DNA from: Parabacteroides chongii
GTDB taxonomy: Bacteria; Bacteroidota; Bacteroidia; Bacteroidales; Tannerellaceae
NCBI RefSeq assembly: GCF_029581355.1
Contig: NZ_CP120849.1
Span: 2,450,501-2,514,500, forward strand
Direction of reading: 5' to 3'
Length of the DNA stretch: 64,000 bases
Shown here: one piece after another, positions 51,919 to 61,341 of the stretch
Layout of the letters: each line of letters begins with the position of its first letter
Position numbering within the stretch: position 1 is the first letter of the stretch
Position numbers and translations under genes: made by a program
Notes under the pieces: model-generated
What the model was told of the DNA's origin: nothing
The model's database searches: none
The model's input: the letters and a program-made list of their open reading frames with translations, nothing else

Positions 51919-54900
51919 ATGAGGAAAGGAGTCAGGAATTTATTGTGCACACCCCTGAATCGTTATTGTTGTTGTTTGTTATTGGGAGTATTATCTCAGA
52001 ATACGTTTGCGACAACAACTGCTGAAAAGGATGCTTTTTATTCTGTCTGGCAGAAAACAACGGTTTCAGGAACAGTGGTGGATGAGAGTGGATTGCCTGT
52101 TATTGGTGCAACAATTGTTGCGGAAAAGGTAGAAGGGGGTACGATTACCGATGATAACGGCAGGTTTGATCTGGCTGTTCCCGAGGGAGTGAAGAAAGTA
52201 AAACTGAGAATCAGTTTTATAGGTATGACAACACAAGAGGTTACGGTTACCGCCGGTATGCCGGTTACTATTATTTTGCGCGAAGATGTAACGATGCTGT
52301 CTGATGTTGTTGTTATTGGCTACGGAACGGAGAAAAAGAAAAATATAGCGGGTGCCGTATCCAATATTACCAGCGAGGAACTGACCAAGACTTCGGTTGA
52401 AAGTGTCCAGAAAGCACTTCAGGGAAAAGTGTCCGGTGTTCAGATTATTACGGCGAACGGAACACCCGGTGGTGCTGTATCGGTAAATATCCGCGGACGA
52501 AGTACGTTCAGTGGCGGTACAGCTCCTTTATATATTATCGATGGGGTTCAGATGGTGACGGGAGACCAGTCGACCGGTATTGTAAAAAGTACGGATGTTC
52601 TTTCGACTTTGAATCCGGATGAAATCGAATCGATCGATATACTGAAAGACGGTGCTTCTGCTTCGATCTACGGAGCGCAGGCCGCCAATGGGGTTGTTTT
52701 GATTACGACCAAGAAAGGAAAGGAAGGAAAAACTAAGATATCGGTCAAATTATCAGGCGGTATGCAGAAGATCAGCAATAAACTGGATCTACTGACGGCT
52801 TCGCAGGTGGCAGAACTGGATTTGCTGGCGATGAAGAATCGTTATGGGGAAAACAGTTCCGAATATCTGGGGCGATTGAGTCAGTATCAGGGTTTTGGCT
52901 GGGGAGACGATGGTTTTTCGAAGGCTCAGACGACAGACTGGTATGATATGATTTACCGTACGGCTTATACTTCGGATGCCCAGATCAGTGCAACAGGGGG
53001 AACGGCTAAAACAAAATATTTTCTTTCTGCTGCTTATAATAAGACGGATGGAATTGTAAAAGAAACCGGATTTCAGCGCGGTGCTTTCCGTGTGAATCTG
53101 ACACAGGAGTTACTACCCTGGTTGAGTATCTCTACTAATAACAATTACAGTGTGATGGATCAGGATCAGTATAGTGGCGTACGTGCAGCTAACCCAAGCC
53201 GTGTTGCTGTGCTGGTACACCCGGCTAACTCGCCTTATGACAAAAATGGTGAGTTTGTACGTGATCTCCCTTATGGTTATTATCAGCATAATTCATTGCA
53301 AATGCTGAACCTGAATGAATATAGCGGACGGACAAGCAAGCTGATTACTGCAAACTCGCTGGATTTTAAAATACTGGAGGGACTGACTTTTAAATCGAGT
53401 TATAATGCGGACCTGACAACTATCGAAGAACATAGTTTCATCGATCCCCGTACCCGTGAAGGTGCAAAGGAAAATGGATCGGTTACCTCAATGACCGGTA
53501 AACTGATTAATTTCCAGACAGAACAAGTTGCTTCCTATAATAATGTATTTAATGAAATACATCGTATTTCGGCAGTTGCTGGTTTTTCTTACCGTCATGA
53601 ACAATATAAGCGTCACGGAGCAACCGGAACGGGAGTATCCGATCCTTCATTACATTTGTTGGGAACGACAGCTGTTGCCAAAGAAGTATCCGGAACTTTC
53701 TCTGAATGGAAGATGGCCAGTTTATTCGCCCGTGTAAATTATACGTTGAAAGATCGTTATATACTGACAGGAACAATCCGTCGTGATGGCTCTTCCCGTT
53801 TCGGTGAAAATAATAAATGGGGAATTTTTCCGTCTGTATCGGCTGCTTGGCGGATTATTGAAGAACCTTTTATGGAACCAGTGAAAAGTTGGTTGAGCGA
53901 TCTGAAATTACGTGGAAGCTATGGTATTACCGGTAATTCGGACATAGGGGATTATACGGCACGCCGTTGGTATTCAAGTGGAGGCGCATATGATAACTCT
54001 TCTGCAATCATACCTACTTATATAGGTAACCCTTATCTGACATGGGAAAAGAATCATTCCCGTAATATCGGTATTACTACAGGTTTTCTGGATGACAGGA
54101 TCACATTGGAAACCGATTTCTATCTGAATGATACGAAAGACCTGCTTTATAACCGTACGATCCCTGCCACAACCGGCTTTACCGTTATCCCGTCCAATAT
54201 GGGGGGCGTGCGTAATAAAGGTGTTGATATTATGCTGAATACTGTAAATATACGGGCTGGAAGTTTTGAATGGCGTTCTGCACTGAACTTATCGTTTACA
54301 AAAAATGAGATAACGGAGTTACAGGATGGTTTGGATGTATTGGGAGACTATAAGGTGGGGCAGTCGATCTCTTCCTTGCCTACTTATCAGTGGGCGGGTG
54401 TGAACTCAGCCGACGGGCGTCCGATGTATTATGACAAAGACGGGTATATAACCTATGTTCCGAAAGATGAGGATCGTATTTGGACAAAACCGGCTGATCC
54501 TACTTTCTATGGAGGATTCAATAATGATTTTACCTGGAAAGGGTTTACGTTGTCCGTATTTTTCCAGTTCCAGCGTGGTGCTGTCAGTCTTTGGAATGAC
54601 AAACTGGTACTTGCCTCTTATGAAGGTGATACCAATTTGCTGAGTGATATGTATTATAAACATTGGAGTCAGCCTGGCGATATGACCTGGGTTCCGAAGC
54701 CATCTTACCAGAGTGCTTATCCGGGCAATCCGCGCCAGATATCGGAATATTCTACTTTATGTTATGAAAAAACCGATTATATCAAACTGAAGAATGTTAG
54801 TCTGAGTTATGACTTCCCGGCCAAATGGCTGAAAGGATTGTATATCTCGAACCTGCAATTGTACGTGTCCGGCTATAACTTGTGGACAACAACTACTTAT

Positions 54901-54990
54901 CCCGGACATGATCCTGAATTTACCGGTGGTGATCTGGGTACTTACCCGCAGTCACGTAGCTATACGGTTGGATTGAAGGTAGATTTCTAA
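51919..54990 (+). CDS. SusC/RagA TonB-linked transporter without STN domain (locus D)
   Basis: A 1023-aa outer-membrane transporter. A signal region (to about 31) and a carboxypeptidase-regulatory-like domain (about 47-125) are followed by the SusC box LSDVVVIGYGT, the plug (GTPGGAVSVNIRGRSTFSGGTAPLYIIDGVQM) and a barrel ending YTVGLKVDF. Unlike the three other SusC proteins here it lacks the STN domain, and no fecR or ECF sigma gene precedes it. Locus D is therefore regulated another way. It is the first gene of a long plus-strand operon. Confidence 0.93.
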   Translation: MRKGVRNLLCTPLNRYCCCLLLGVLSQNTFATTTAEKDAFYSVWQKTTVSGTVVDESGLPVIGATIVAEKVEGGTITDDNGRFDLAVPEGVKKVKLRISFIGMTTQEVTVTAGMPVTIILREDVTMLSDVVVIGYGTEKKKNIAGAVSNITSEELTKTSVESVQKALQGKVSGVQIITANGTPGGAVSVNIRGRSTFSGGTAPLYIIDGVQMVTGDQSTGIVKSTDVLSTLNPDEIESIDILKDGASASIYGAQAANGVVLITTKKGKEGKTKISVKLSGGMQKISNKLDLLTASQVAELDLLAMKNRYGENSSEYLGRLSQYQGFGWGDDGFSKAQTTDWYDMIYRTAYTSDAQISATGGTAKTKYFLSAAYNKTDGIVKETGFQRGAFRVNLTQELLPWLSISTNNNYSVMDQDQYSGVRAANPSRVAVLVHPANSPYDKNGEFVRDLPYGYYQHNSLQMLNLNEYSGRTSKLITANSLDFKILEGLTFKSSYNADLTTIEEHSFIDPRTREGAKENGSVTSMTGKLINFQTEQVASYNNVFNEIHRISAVAGFSYRHEQYKRHGATGTGVSDPSLHLLGTTAVAKEVSGTFSEWKMASLFARVNYTLKDRYILTGTIRRDGSSRFGENNKWGIFPSVSAAWRIIEEPFMEPVKSWLSDLKLRGSYGITGNSDIGDYTARRWYSSGGAYDNSSAIIPTYIGNPYLTWEKNHSRNIGITTGFLDDRITLETDFYLNDTKDLLYNRTIPATTGFTVIPSNMGGVRNKGVDIMLNTVNIRAGSFEWRSALNLSFTKNEITELQDGLDVLGDYKVGQSISSLPTYQWAGVNSADGRPMYYDKDGYITYVPKDEDRIWTKPADPTFYGGFNNDFTWKGFTLSVFFQFQRGAVSLWNDKLVLASYEGDTNLLSDMYYKHWSQPGDMTWVPKPSYQSAYPGNPRQISEYSTLCYEKTDYIKLKNVSLSYDFPAKWLKGLYISNLQLYVSGYNLWTTTTYPGHDPEFTGGDLGTYPQSRSYTVGLKVDF

Positions 54991-55010
54991 TGTAAACAGA
55001 TAATCAGAAA

Positions 55011-56444
55011 ATGAAAAAAGACAGAATATATACAATCTTGGTACTTTCGTGCCTGCTGTTTGTAACAGGGTGCGACAAGATGTTGGAAACAAAATCGCAA
55101 ACCTTGCTTCCCCAGGATAAATTGCAGACGGAAGCCGGATGCGAAGCCATGTTGTATGGAGTTTATGACCTGATGCAGGAAACAGCATTTTATGGTCGTG
55201 ACATATTGACTGTACCGGAAGTTCTAGCGGACAACTCCCGTCTTTCTCCGCTTGCCTCCCGTTATAAAGGACAAGCAGATAACCGTATCGGTTCCCATCT
55301 TGATATTTGGGTGGAATCATATGAGATAATTGCTTTACTGAATGAAGTGATCGAGTATGCGGAGAAGCTACCTGAAACTCCGAAAGCAAAAGCGATCTGG
55401 GGGGAAGCATTAGCACTTCGCGGATTGACTTATTTTAATCTGGCACGTGTCTATGGACGTGAACCGGGACATCTGGTAGATAATTTCGATTTGTGCGTGC
55501 CGTTGATTCTGAAGGCATTTTTCTATGATGGCGGTCCGATGGGCGAAGAAGTGTATCCGGCTCGTGCGACAGTGGCTGAAGTGTGGGGGCAGATAGAAAA
55601 AGATCTGACCGAGGGTTTTTCTTTGTTGAAAGGAAACGACGACGGTTTGATGCCGAAACGAATGGGTTCGCTGGCTACGCAGGCGATACTTTCCCGTGTG
55701 TATCTTTATGAAGGAAAATGGAAGGAGTGTGTGGAAGCATCCGATTATGTAACAGCTAATGCTCCGTTTGATCTATATGGAGGTACCTATACGGATATTT
55801 TCTCCAAAGGAGAAGAAACGATATTTTATTTGTACTTTACCAATTCTGAAAACTGGGGTTCAAGTTCATTGCAATCGATCAATGGGATGATGGAATCTGA
55901 ACTTGACAGTGAAGGATACGATATTGGTAAAGGAGTAGGAGATGCCGACCTGTGTGTTGCTGAAGAGTTAATCGCTCTGTTCGATCAGAAAAATGATCTC
56001 CGTTTCAAAGCTTTCCGGAAGGCAAAAATCAATGGGGAAAAAGTTTGGTGGACGAAAAAGTTCAGCGGTTGGCAGGGAGCGTTCGGTTTGGATAATGTGC
56101 CTGTTATCCGTTTGTCGGAAGTGGTATTGAATCGGGCAGAAGCACAGGCTGAATTAAAAAAGGATACAGAGGCTTTGGCTGATGTGAACGAACTTCGTAC
56201 AAAACGCGGACTGGACGCCGTGTCCTTTTCCGGAGCAGAACTATTGAATGAAATTTTGTTGCAGCGTCGTTTGGAACTGGCCCAGGAAGGTCATCGTTTC
56301 TTCGATCTGAAACGTAGGGGTGAAACAATCTCGAAACCGGCCGGACGTACTCCTGTCTCTTATGAGGATTTCCGAGTAGTGGCACGTATTTCCGAGACGC
56401 AGATGGATGCGAACAAGAACCTGAAAAACAACCCGGGATATTAA
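55011..56444 (+). CDS. SusD/RagB-family lipoprotein (locus D)
   Basis: A 477-aa surface lipoprotein with lipobox C21 (FVTGC), then DKMLETKSQTLLPQDKLQTEAGCEAMLYGVYDLM. SusD landmarks are ALRGLTYFNLARVYGREPGHL, VIRLSEVVLNRAEAQAEL, VNELRTKRGLDAV and LLQRRLELAQEGHRFFDLKRRGE, ending with the short NLKNNPGY. It starts 20 bp after susC and pairs with it. The ligand is unknown; downstream genes hint at peptide- or protein-linked substrates. Confidence 0.93.
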   Translation: MKKDRIYTILVLSCLLFVTGCDKMLETKSQTLLPQDKLQTEAGCEAMLYGVYDLMQETAFYGRDILTVPEVLADNSRLSPLASRYKGQADNRIGSHLDIWVESYEIIALLNEVIEYAEKLPETPKAKAIWGEALALRGLTYFNLARVYGREPGHLVDNFDLCVPLILKAFFYDGGPMGEEVYPARATVAEVWGQIEKDLTEGFSLLKGNDDGLMPKRMGSLATQAILSRVYLYEGKWKECVEASDYVTANAPFDLYGGTYTDIFSKGEETIFYLYFTNSENWGSSSLQSINGMMESELDSEGYDIGKGVGDADLCVAEELIALFDQKNDLRFKAFRKAKINGEKVWWTKKFSGWQGAFGLDNVPVIRLSEVVLNRAEAQAELKKDTEALADVNELRTKRGLDAVSFSGAELLNEILLQRRLELAQEGHRFFDLKRRGETISKPAGRTPVSYEDFRVVARISETQMDANKNLKNNPGY

Positions 56445-56461
56445 TTAACAAGGAGAATAAT

Positions 56462-57526
56462 ATGATGAAAAAATATATTAATTTAATGGGTGGAATATGT
56501 TTCCTGGTAATCTTATTCCTCTTTTCTTCTTGCGAGAAAGAAGATCGTACCTATCAGGGCCCCCTCTTTTATGAATTTAGTCCGTCCGAATGCGGGCAGT
56601 CGGTTTTGTCTAATATATTTGTAAAGGAAGCCGGCAAGAATGGGGAGGATCGGTTGTGTGTTCAATTGATTAAACCGGCTGACGGTGCAGTTCGTGTAAA
56701 TTTCCGTTTGGCGGACCAGCTTTTTTATATCAAAAGCACGACCGAATATCTGACGGAATTGCCTGACGGATATACTTCTGATCAGTATATTGTTTATACC
56801 GGAACAACCACTTACGGGAAAGATTTTGAATTTGGTACCGGAAGTAATATCGAATATGATGCTAAATATCAGACTGGAACGATTACAATTCCTGCCGGGG
56901 AAATGTTCGGGTATATCCCTTTGAATATTCTTCAGCGGAAAGGTGGTTCTGCCTATATTATTCTGGAAGATTCAGAGGATGCGCGTGCCAATCGTCCGAC
57001 TTCGATTCTGAACCTGAAGTTGACTGCTGAAAAAACATTCTATTTCGAAGAGTCGCTGACCAAAGAACTCCCGTCGACCTGGAGCTTACTGGACAAAGAT
57101 GGTGACGGACTGGGCTGGTATTATTATGCTAAATGGGGACTGGTTATTTCCGATTCATATGATTATGATACAGAGAGTGCGCTGAGTCCGGAAAATTATC
57201 TGATCACTCCGGCTATTGTTATTCCGGCCGATGCTACTGCTCCCGAACTAATGTTCGATCTGGCAGCTTCTGCAACGAATGCTTATCAGGAAAAATATAA
57301 GATCATTGCATCTGAATCACCTCTTACACTTGATAATTGCCGGGATGCGGATGTGTTACGTGATTATACGGAATTGACTTCTGCCTATAGTAAACAAACC
57401 TTCCAGACAGAACATATCGATCTTTCGAAATATGTGGGTAAAACGATCTATATCGGCTTTGTTCATGGCGATTGTGTGGATATGGAATCGCTGATACTAA
57501 AGAATGTTGTAGTTTACGGATATTAA
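56462..57526 (+). CDS. Choice-of-anchor J (cleaved-adhesin) lipoprotein 1
   Basis: A 354-aa lipoprotein with lipobox C24 (FLFSSC). Residues about 30-195 form an unassigned beta-rich domain typical of proteins following SusD. The C-terminal part (about 200-354) is a cleaved-adhesin/choice-of-anchor J domain of the type found in gingipains: SLLDKDGDGLGWYYY, ALSPENYLITPAIVIP, NAYQEKYKIIAS and IYIGFVHGDCVDMESL. It is very similar to the last domain of the next protein. It probably binds polymer or protein at the cell surface. Eleven bp separate it from the next gene. Confidence 0.82.
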   Translation: MMKKYINLMGGICFLVILFLFSSCEKEDRTYQGPLFYEFSPSECGQSVLSNIFVKEAGKNGEDRLCVQLIKPADGAVRVNFRLADQLFYIKSTTEYLTELPDGYTSDQYIVYTGTTTYGKDFEFGTGSNIEYDAKYQTGTITIPAGEMFGYIPLNILQRKGGSAYIILEDSEDARANRPTSILNLKLTAEKTFYFEESLTKELPSTWSLLDKDGDGLGWYYYAKWGLVISDSYDYDTESALSPENYLITPAIVIPADATAPELMFDLAASATNAYQEKYKIIASESPLTLDNCRDADVLRDYTELTSAYSKQTFQTEHIDLSKYVGKTIYIGFVHGDCVDMESLILKNVVVYGY

Positions 57527-57537
57527 AAAGAAAGAAT

Positions 57538-59208
57538 ATGAAAAGATTATCTATATGGGCCGGTATACTCTTTATTCTGTCTGCATTGTTTTCCGGGTGC
57601 AGCGATGACGATCAGGCCTTACCGCTTCAATTGCGTACATCTGTAGTGACTGATATTACAGAGACTTCGGCCACGCTGGGAGGTAAGGTGGAAGGTGTGC
57701 TGGATGGAGTTACGGAAACCGGTATCTGCTGGTCTGTACAACCCGAGGCGGAGGTGCAGTATGTTCCTTCTTCTTCTGTTTCTGCTGAGTTTACAGTCAG
57801 CCTGACCGGACTTCGGTCGGGTACCCGGTATTTTGCCCGTTCTTATGCGAAAAGAGGAAATGAAGTTGTGTTGGGTGATTTACGTAATTTTACTTGCCAG
57901 GGGCAGTTGGCGATGGTATTGCCGTTTAACGAACGTTTCCGTGGAGACGTCTTTCCACCGCAGTACTGGAATATCATCGATAAAGATGGTGACGGCTATA
58001 ACTGGGAAGCTTATAACAATCGCTTTTTTGCTGCTTTGTCTGATTCGTACCGTAGTAAACAGGACCTGACGCCGGAGAACTATCTGGTAACTCCCAAGAT
58101 AACGGTTAGTGCCGGTAAACCGGTCCTTAAATGGTCGGTTGGAGTAATGGACGATGAGTTTTATATGGAACATTATAAAGTAGTGATTTCTGAAGCTCCG
58201 TTTACAGAAGAAAACTGTCAGACTAACGGAACAGTTCTTTTCGAGGAATCACTGCCGGCTGAGGCTTACCATACACTATTATATCGCAGTGTCAGCCTGG
58301 ACAGCTATAAAGATAAGGATGTTTATATAGCTTGGGTACATTATAAATCTACCGGTTTGTATTGTATGTATGTCACCGATATACAGATCGAAGGTGAAGG
58401 TGCTGCTTTGAATGTTACGATTCCCCAGGTTGTAATGGGTGAATTGGAAAACCTGTCGCGTACCTCTGTCGATGTAAAAGCCGATATACCGGAAGACGGC
58501 GGGGCGTCTGTGATACGTAAAGGCTTTTGTTTTGGAACAGCTCCTTCTCCTACGATAGATAACAGGGTGGAGACGGTAGACCCTCATCAGACATTGGCTG
58601 TCACATTGAAAGACCTTCAACCCGGAGCAACATATTATGTGCGTGCCTTTGCCGAAAACAGTGCAGGGCTGAGTTATTCGGAAGAACAGAAATTCTCTAC
58701 TCCGGAAGTTATTATGACGACTTTGCTGAATGAGCCGTTGACAGGGGAGGTTCCGGCTTCGTGGACTGTGATTGATAAGGATGGAGATGGGCATGGATGG
58801 GAGTATTATGAAGGTTACGGAACTGTATGTTCTGACTCTTATCTGTCGGCAGAAGGCGCTCTGACACCGGAAAACTATCTGGTAACCCCCGCCATATCCA
58901 TTCCGGAAGATGCAAACAGTGCGGATATCTCTTTCGAGATGGCTGCATCTGCTAAAAACGCATATAAGGAAAAATATAAAGTCGTTGTATCTTTGCAGCC
59001 GATCACTATCGATAATTGCCGGGATGCGGAGACTTTAAAGGAGTATACAGAACTGACCGAAGAGTATAAACAGAAAAACTTTGTTAATCAGACAATCGAT
59101 CTTTCTCCTTACATCGGCAAAACGGTTTATATCGGGTTCGTTCATGGTGATTGTACGGATATGGAATCTCTGTTGCTGAAAAACGTAATAATAAACAGTT
59201 ATGAATAA
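57538..59208 (+). CDS. Choice-of-anchor J (cleaved-adhesin) lipoprotein 2 with two J domains
   Basis: A 556-aa lipoprotein; the start at 57538 gives a proper signal with lipobox C21 (LFSGC). The order is: a fibronectin-like module (about 33-120, VTDITETSATLGGKV and GTRYFARSYAKRG), a first J domain (about 127-295, IIDKDGDGYNWEAYN), a second fibronectin-like module (about 305-395, GATYYVRAFAENSAG), and a second J domain (about 397-556, VIDKDGDGHGWEYYE to VHGDCTDMESLLLKNV). The upstream ORF start at 57472 overlaps the previous gene and is rejected. It is likely a surface adhesion or substrate-capture protein working with the preceding lipoprotein and SusCD. Confidence 0.83.
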   Translation: MKRLSIWAGILFILSALFSGCSDDDQALPLQLRTSVVTDITETSATLGGKVEGVLDGVTETGICWSVQPEAEVQYVPSSSVSAEFTVSLTGLRSGTRYFARSYAKRGNEVVLGDLRNFTCQGQLAMVLPFNERFRGDVFPPQYWNIIDKDGDGYNWEAYNNRFFAALSDSYRSKQDLTPENYLVTPKITVSAGKPVLKWSVGVMDDEFYMEHYKVVISEAPFTEENCQTNGTVLFEESLPAEAYHTLLYRSVSLDSYKDKDVYIAWVHYKSTGLYCMYVTDIQIEGEGAALNVTIPQVVMGELENLSRTSVDVKADIPEDGGASVIRKGFCFGTAPSPTIDNRVETVDPHQTLAVTLKDLQPGATYYVRAFAENSAGLSYSEEQKFSTPEVIMTTLLNEPLTGEVPASWTVIDKDGDGHGWEYYEGYGTVCSDSYLSAEGALTPENYLVTPAISIPEDANSADISFEMAASAKNAYKEKYKVVVSLQPITIDNCRDAETLKEYTELTEEYKQKNFVNQTIDLSPYIGKTVYIGFVHGDCTDMESLLLKNVIINSYE

Positions 59209-60304
59209 CAAAATACATCCGGATTTGCAACGTCTGTTTCTCGATTTGATTCAGATCGATGCTGTTTCCGGTAAAGAACAACCTGTGGCCGATTTTATCC
59301 GGTCGGTCACAGCTTCCTTGGGTTTTCCTGCACAGGAAGACGGAGCTGCATCCCTTTCCGGAGGAAACAGCGGGAATATCATTGTACCAGTAAACGGGGG
59401 AGGTGATTTCCTGTTGATGGCACATATGGATACTCCCCGTTCTACCAAAGGGGTAAAGCCACAGTTATTGGCTGACCGGATAACTTCGGACGGTACGACG
59501 ATTTTAGGCGTGGATGACCGGGGAGGAATATCAGCTATTCTTTGGGCATTGAGACAGGCTGTAGAGCAAAAGAAAGCAATAAAACCTTGTACTCTGCTTT
59601 TCAGCGTATGCGAAGAAACGACTTTGGCCGGTTCGATGTTTTATCAACCATCGGCACAAATGACACATGGTTTTGTTTTCGATTCACATCTTTCTCCCGG
59701 TAAATTTGTATCGGAAACCTGTGGTGCTATCGCTTTCAAAATGAAGGTGAAAGGACGTGCATCACATGCCGGTGTTGCTCCTGAAAAGGGAGTGAATGCC
59801 ATACAGATAGCTGCCGAGGGAATGCGAAATTTCCCTTTTGGCAGGATCGATGCCTGTACTACTGCCAACATCGGTATTATCGGAGGTGGGACAGCAACTA
59901 ATGTGGTACCTGATACAGTAGAGCTTGAGGGTGAGATTCGTACCGATTATCTGGATCAGGGTGAGCAGATGATGCAAGCTGTTATTGCTGATTTTGAGGC
60001 TGCTGCAACCCGGTTGAACGGGAGTGTGGAGTGTGCCTGGCACTGGGATTTCAAACCTTACCGTGTTTCTCCTGATAATACGCCTTATAAACGTATGGAA
60101 GCATTATGCCGCCATCTTTCTCTGGAAATGGAAGGTGTAAAGTCGATGGGAGGTAGCGATGCTAATAATATGAATGCAAAAGGACTGCCGACGATCAATC
60201 TGGGAGTCGGGGCACAGAACCCACATGGGACAGATGAGTTTATCCTTTATGACGACTTACAGATGTCTGCGGATATGGCTTTGGTATTATTGACGGAAAT
60301 ATAG
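59201..60304 (+). CDS. M20-family metallopeptidase (peptidase T-like)
   Basis: A 367-aa enzyme without a signal peptide, hence cytosolic. Metal-ligand motifs of the M20/M28 fold are H75-x-D77 in LMAHMDTP, D105 in LGVDDRGG, E138-E139 in SVCEETT (base and ligand), D161 in FVFDSH and a late H in NPHGTDEF. The dimerisation insert (AIAFKMKVKGRASHAGVAPEKGVNAI) is present. It resembles tripeptidase PepT-like proteins and would cut short peptides imported by the locus. It overlaps the preceding gene by 8 bp. Confidence 0.88.
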   Translation: MNNKIHPDLQRLFLDLIQIDAVSGKEQPVADFIRSVTASLGFPAQEDGAASLSGGNSGNIIVPVNGGGDFLLMAHMDTPRSTKGVKPQLLADRITSDGTTILGVDDRGGISAILWALRQAVEQKKAIKPCTLLFSVCEETTLAGSMFYQPSAQMTHGFVFDSHLSPGKFVSETCGAIAFKMKVKGRASHAGVAPEKGVNAIQIAAEGMRNFPFGRIDACTTANIGIIGGGTATNVVPDTVELEGEIRTDYLDQGEQMMQAVIADFEAAATRLNGSVECAWHWDFKPYRVSPDNTPYKRMEALCRHLSLEMEGVKSMGGSDANNMNAKGLPTINLGVGAQNPHGTDEFILYDDLQMSADMALVLLTEI

Positions 60305-60321
60305 AAAAAGATGAACCGGTT

Positions 60322-60436
60322 TTCCGATGACTGGAATAACGTTGTTCCGATGATTGGAAGTGTACTGTTCCACTCGATGGAAGAGCGTTATTCCAGCCAT
60401 CGGAAGAGTACTGTTCCGGTGAGTGGAATAAACAAG
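60322..60436. repeat. Five-unit 23-bp dyad array between the M20 and cyanophycinase-like genes
   Basis: TTCC starts at 60322, 60345, 60368, 60391 and 60414, exactly 23 bp apart, and each is followed by seven bases and GGAA. The seven-base cores are GATGACT, GATGATT, ACTCGAT, AGCCATC and GGTGAGT; some resemble the reverse complement of others (AGCCATC versus GATGACT). The intervals between GGAA and the next TTCC contain near-palindromes such as TAACGTTG and AGTACT. No gene overlaps it. Confidence 0.85.
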
Positions 60437-60449
60437 TATAAATAAGATT

Positions 60450-61328
60450 ATGATGAAAAAATACAGATATATAATGTTTTTACTGTTGGCGGTTTTTGTG
60501 GCCACCAGTTGTTTTAGCGAAGATAAACAGGCTGAGAATGATGAAGAAACGCCTGAACTGAAAGAAGGTCATCTCTTTATTATTGGAGGTGGTGACCGTC
60601 CTGATTCTCTGATGACCCAATATCTGGCATTGGGAGGTGGCAGTAAGGCACGTGTGCTGATTGTACCCTTCGCCAGTAGTGATATCGAAGATACGGGTAG
60701 TTACCAGCAGGAACAGTTCGCCCGTTTGGGATGTGCCTCTTCGGAGTATATCAATAGCCCGAAGAAACTGATCGACTCGGAAGAAAGTCTGGCGAAGCTG
60801 GATGGCGTAACGGCTGTATTCTTTTCCGGGGGCGACCAGAACCGGTTGACGGATTATCTGCAGGGTACAAAGTTCCTTACAAAGATTCGTGAAATCTATA
60901 AAAATGGCGGCGTGATTGGCGGAACCAGTGCCGGTGCGGCTGTAATGAGTAAAATCATGCTGACCGGTGAGGAAGAGAATGTTCCTGATAAATATAAGGG
61001 TGACTTTTCTTATATCAAACAAGGAAATGTACAGACGGCGGAAGGTTTTGGATTTATTGATTCGGCAATCATTGACCAGCATTTTATTATCCGCAAGCGA
61101 CAGAACCGTCTGATCAGCCTGGTGCTTGAACGTCGGATGAAAGGTGTCGGCATTGATGAGGCAACAGCCATTATTGTCAAACCGGACGGTTCATTCCGTG
61201 TAGCCGGACAAAGCCAGGTGATGGTATTTGAACCGGAAGCGCAGCCGACAATCAGTCCGACCGGCTATCTGAAAACAAATTCATTGAATGTCCGGATATT
61301 GACAGCCGGCGATACATATCAACTTTGA
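60450..61328 (+). CDS. Cyanophycinase-like S51 peptidase lipoprotein
   Basis: A 292-aa lipoprotein (lipobox C21, VATSC), so outside the cytoplasm. The serine nucleophile is S160 in GGTSAGA. Cyanophycinase-type substrate residues are preserved: Q130 in FSGGDQ, D209-Q210-H211 followed by R215, R217 and R220 (DQHFIIRKRQNR), and E237 in GIDEATA. These favour cyanophycinase (beta-Asp-Arg releasing) over peptidase E. The family cleaves multi-L-arginyl-poly-L-aspartate; activity on other beta-aspartyl peptides is possible. It lies between an M20 peptidase and a YfcC-type transporter, fitting extracellular peptide breakdown and import. Confidence 0.87.
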   Translation: MMKKYRYIMFLLLAVFVATSCFSEDKQAENDEETPELKEGHLFIIGGGDRPDSLMTQYLALGGGSKARVLIVPFASSDIEDTGSYQQEQFARLGCASSEYINSPKKLIDSEESLAKLDGVTAVFFSGGDQNRLTDYLQGTKFLTKIREIYKNGGVIGGTSAGAAVMSKIMLTGEEENVPDKYKGDFSYIKQGNVQTAEGFGFIDSAIIDQHFIIRKRQNRLISLVLERRMKGVGIDEATAIIVKPDGSFRVAGQSQVMVFEPEAQPTISPTGYLKTNSLNVRILTAGDTYQL

Positions 61329-61341
61329 TCCGAGAGAACGA

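Noticed and set aside
57472..57537. Upstream start for the second adhesin-type lipoprotein
   Set aside because: It would overlap the previous gene and remove the signal peptide from the N-terminus; the ATG at 57538 gives a proper lipobox.
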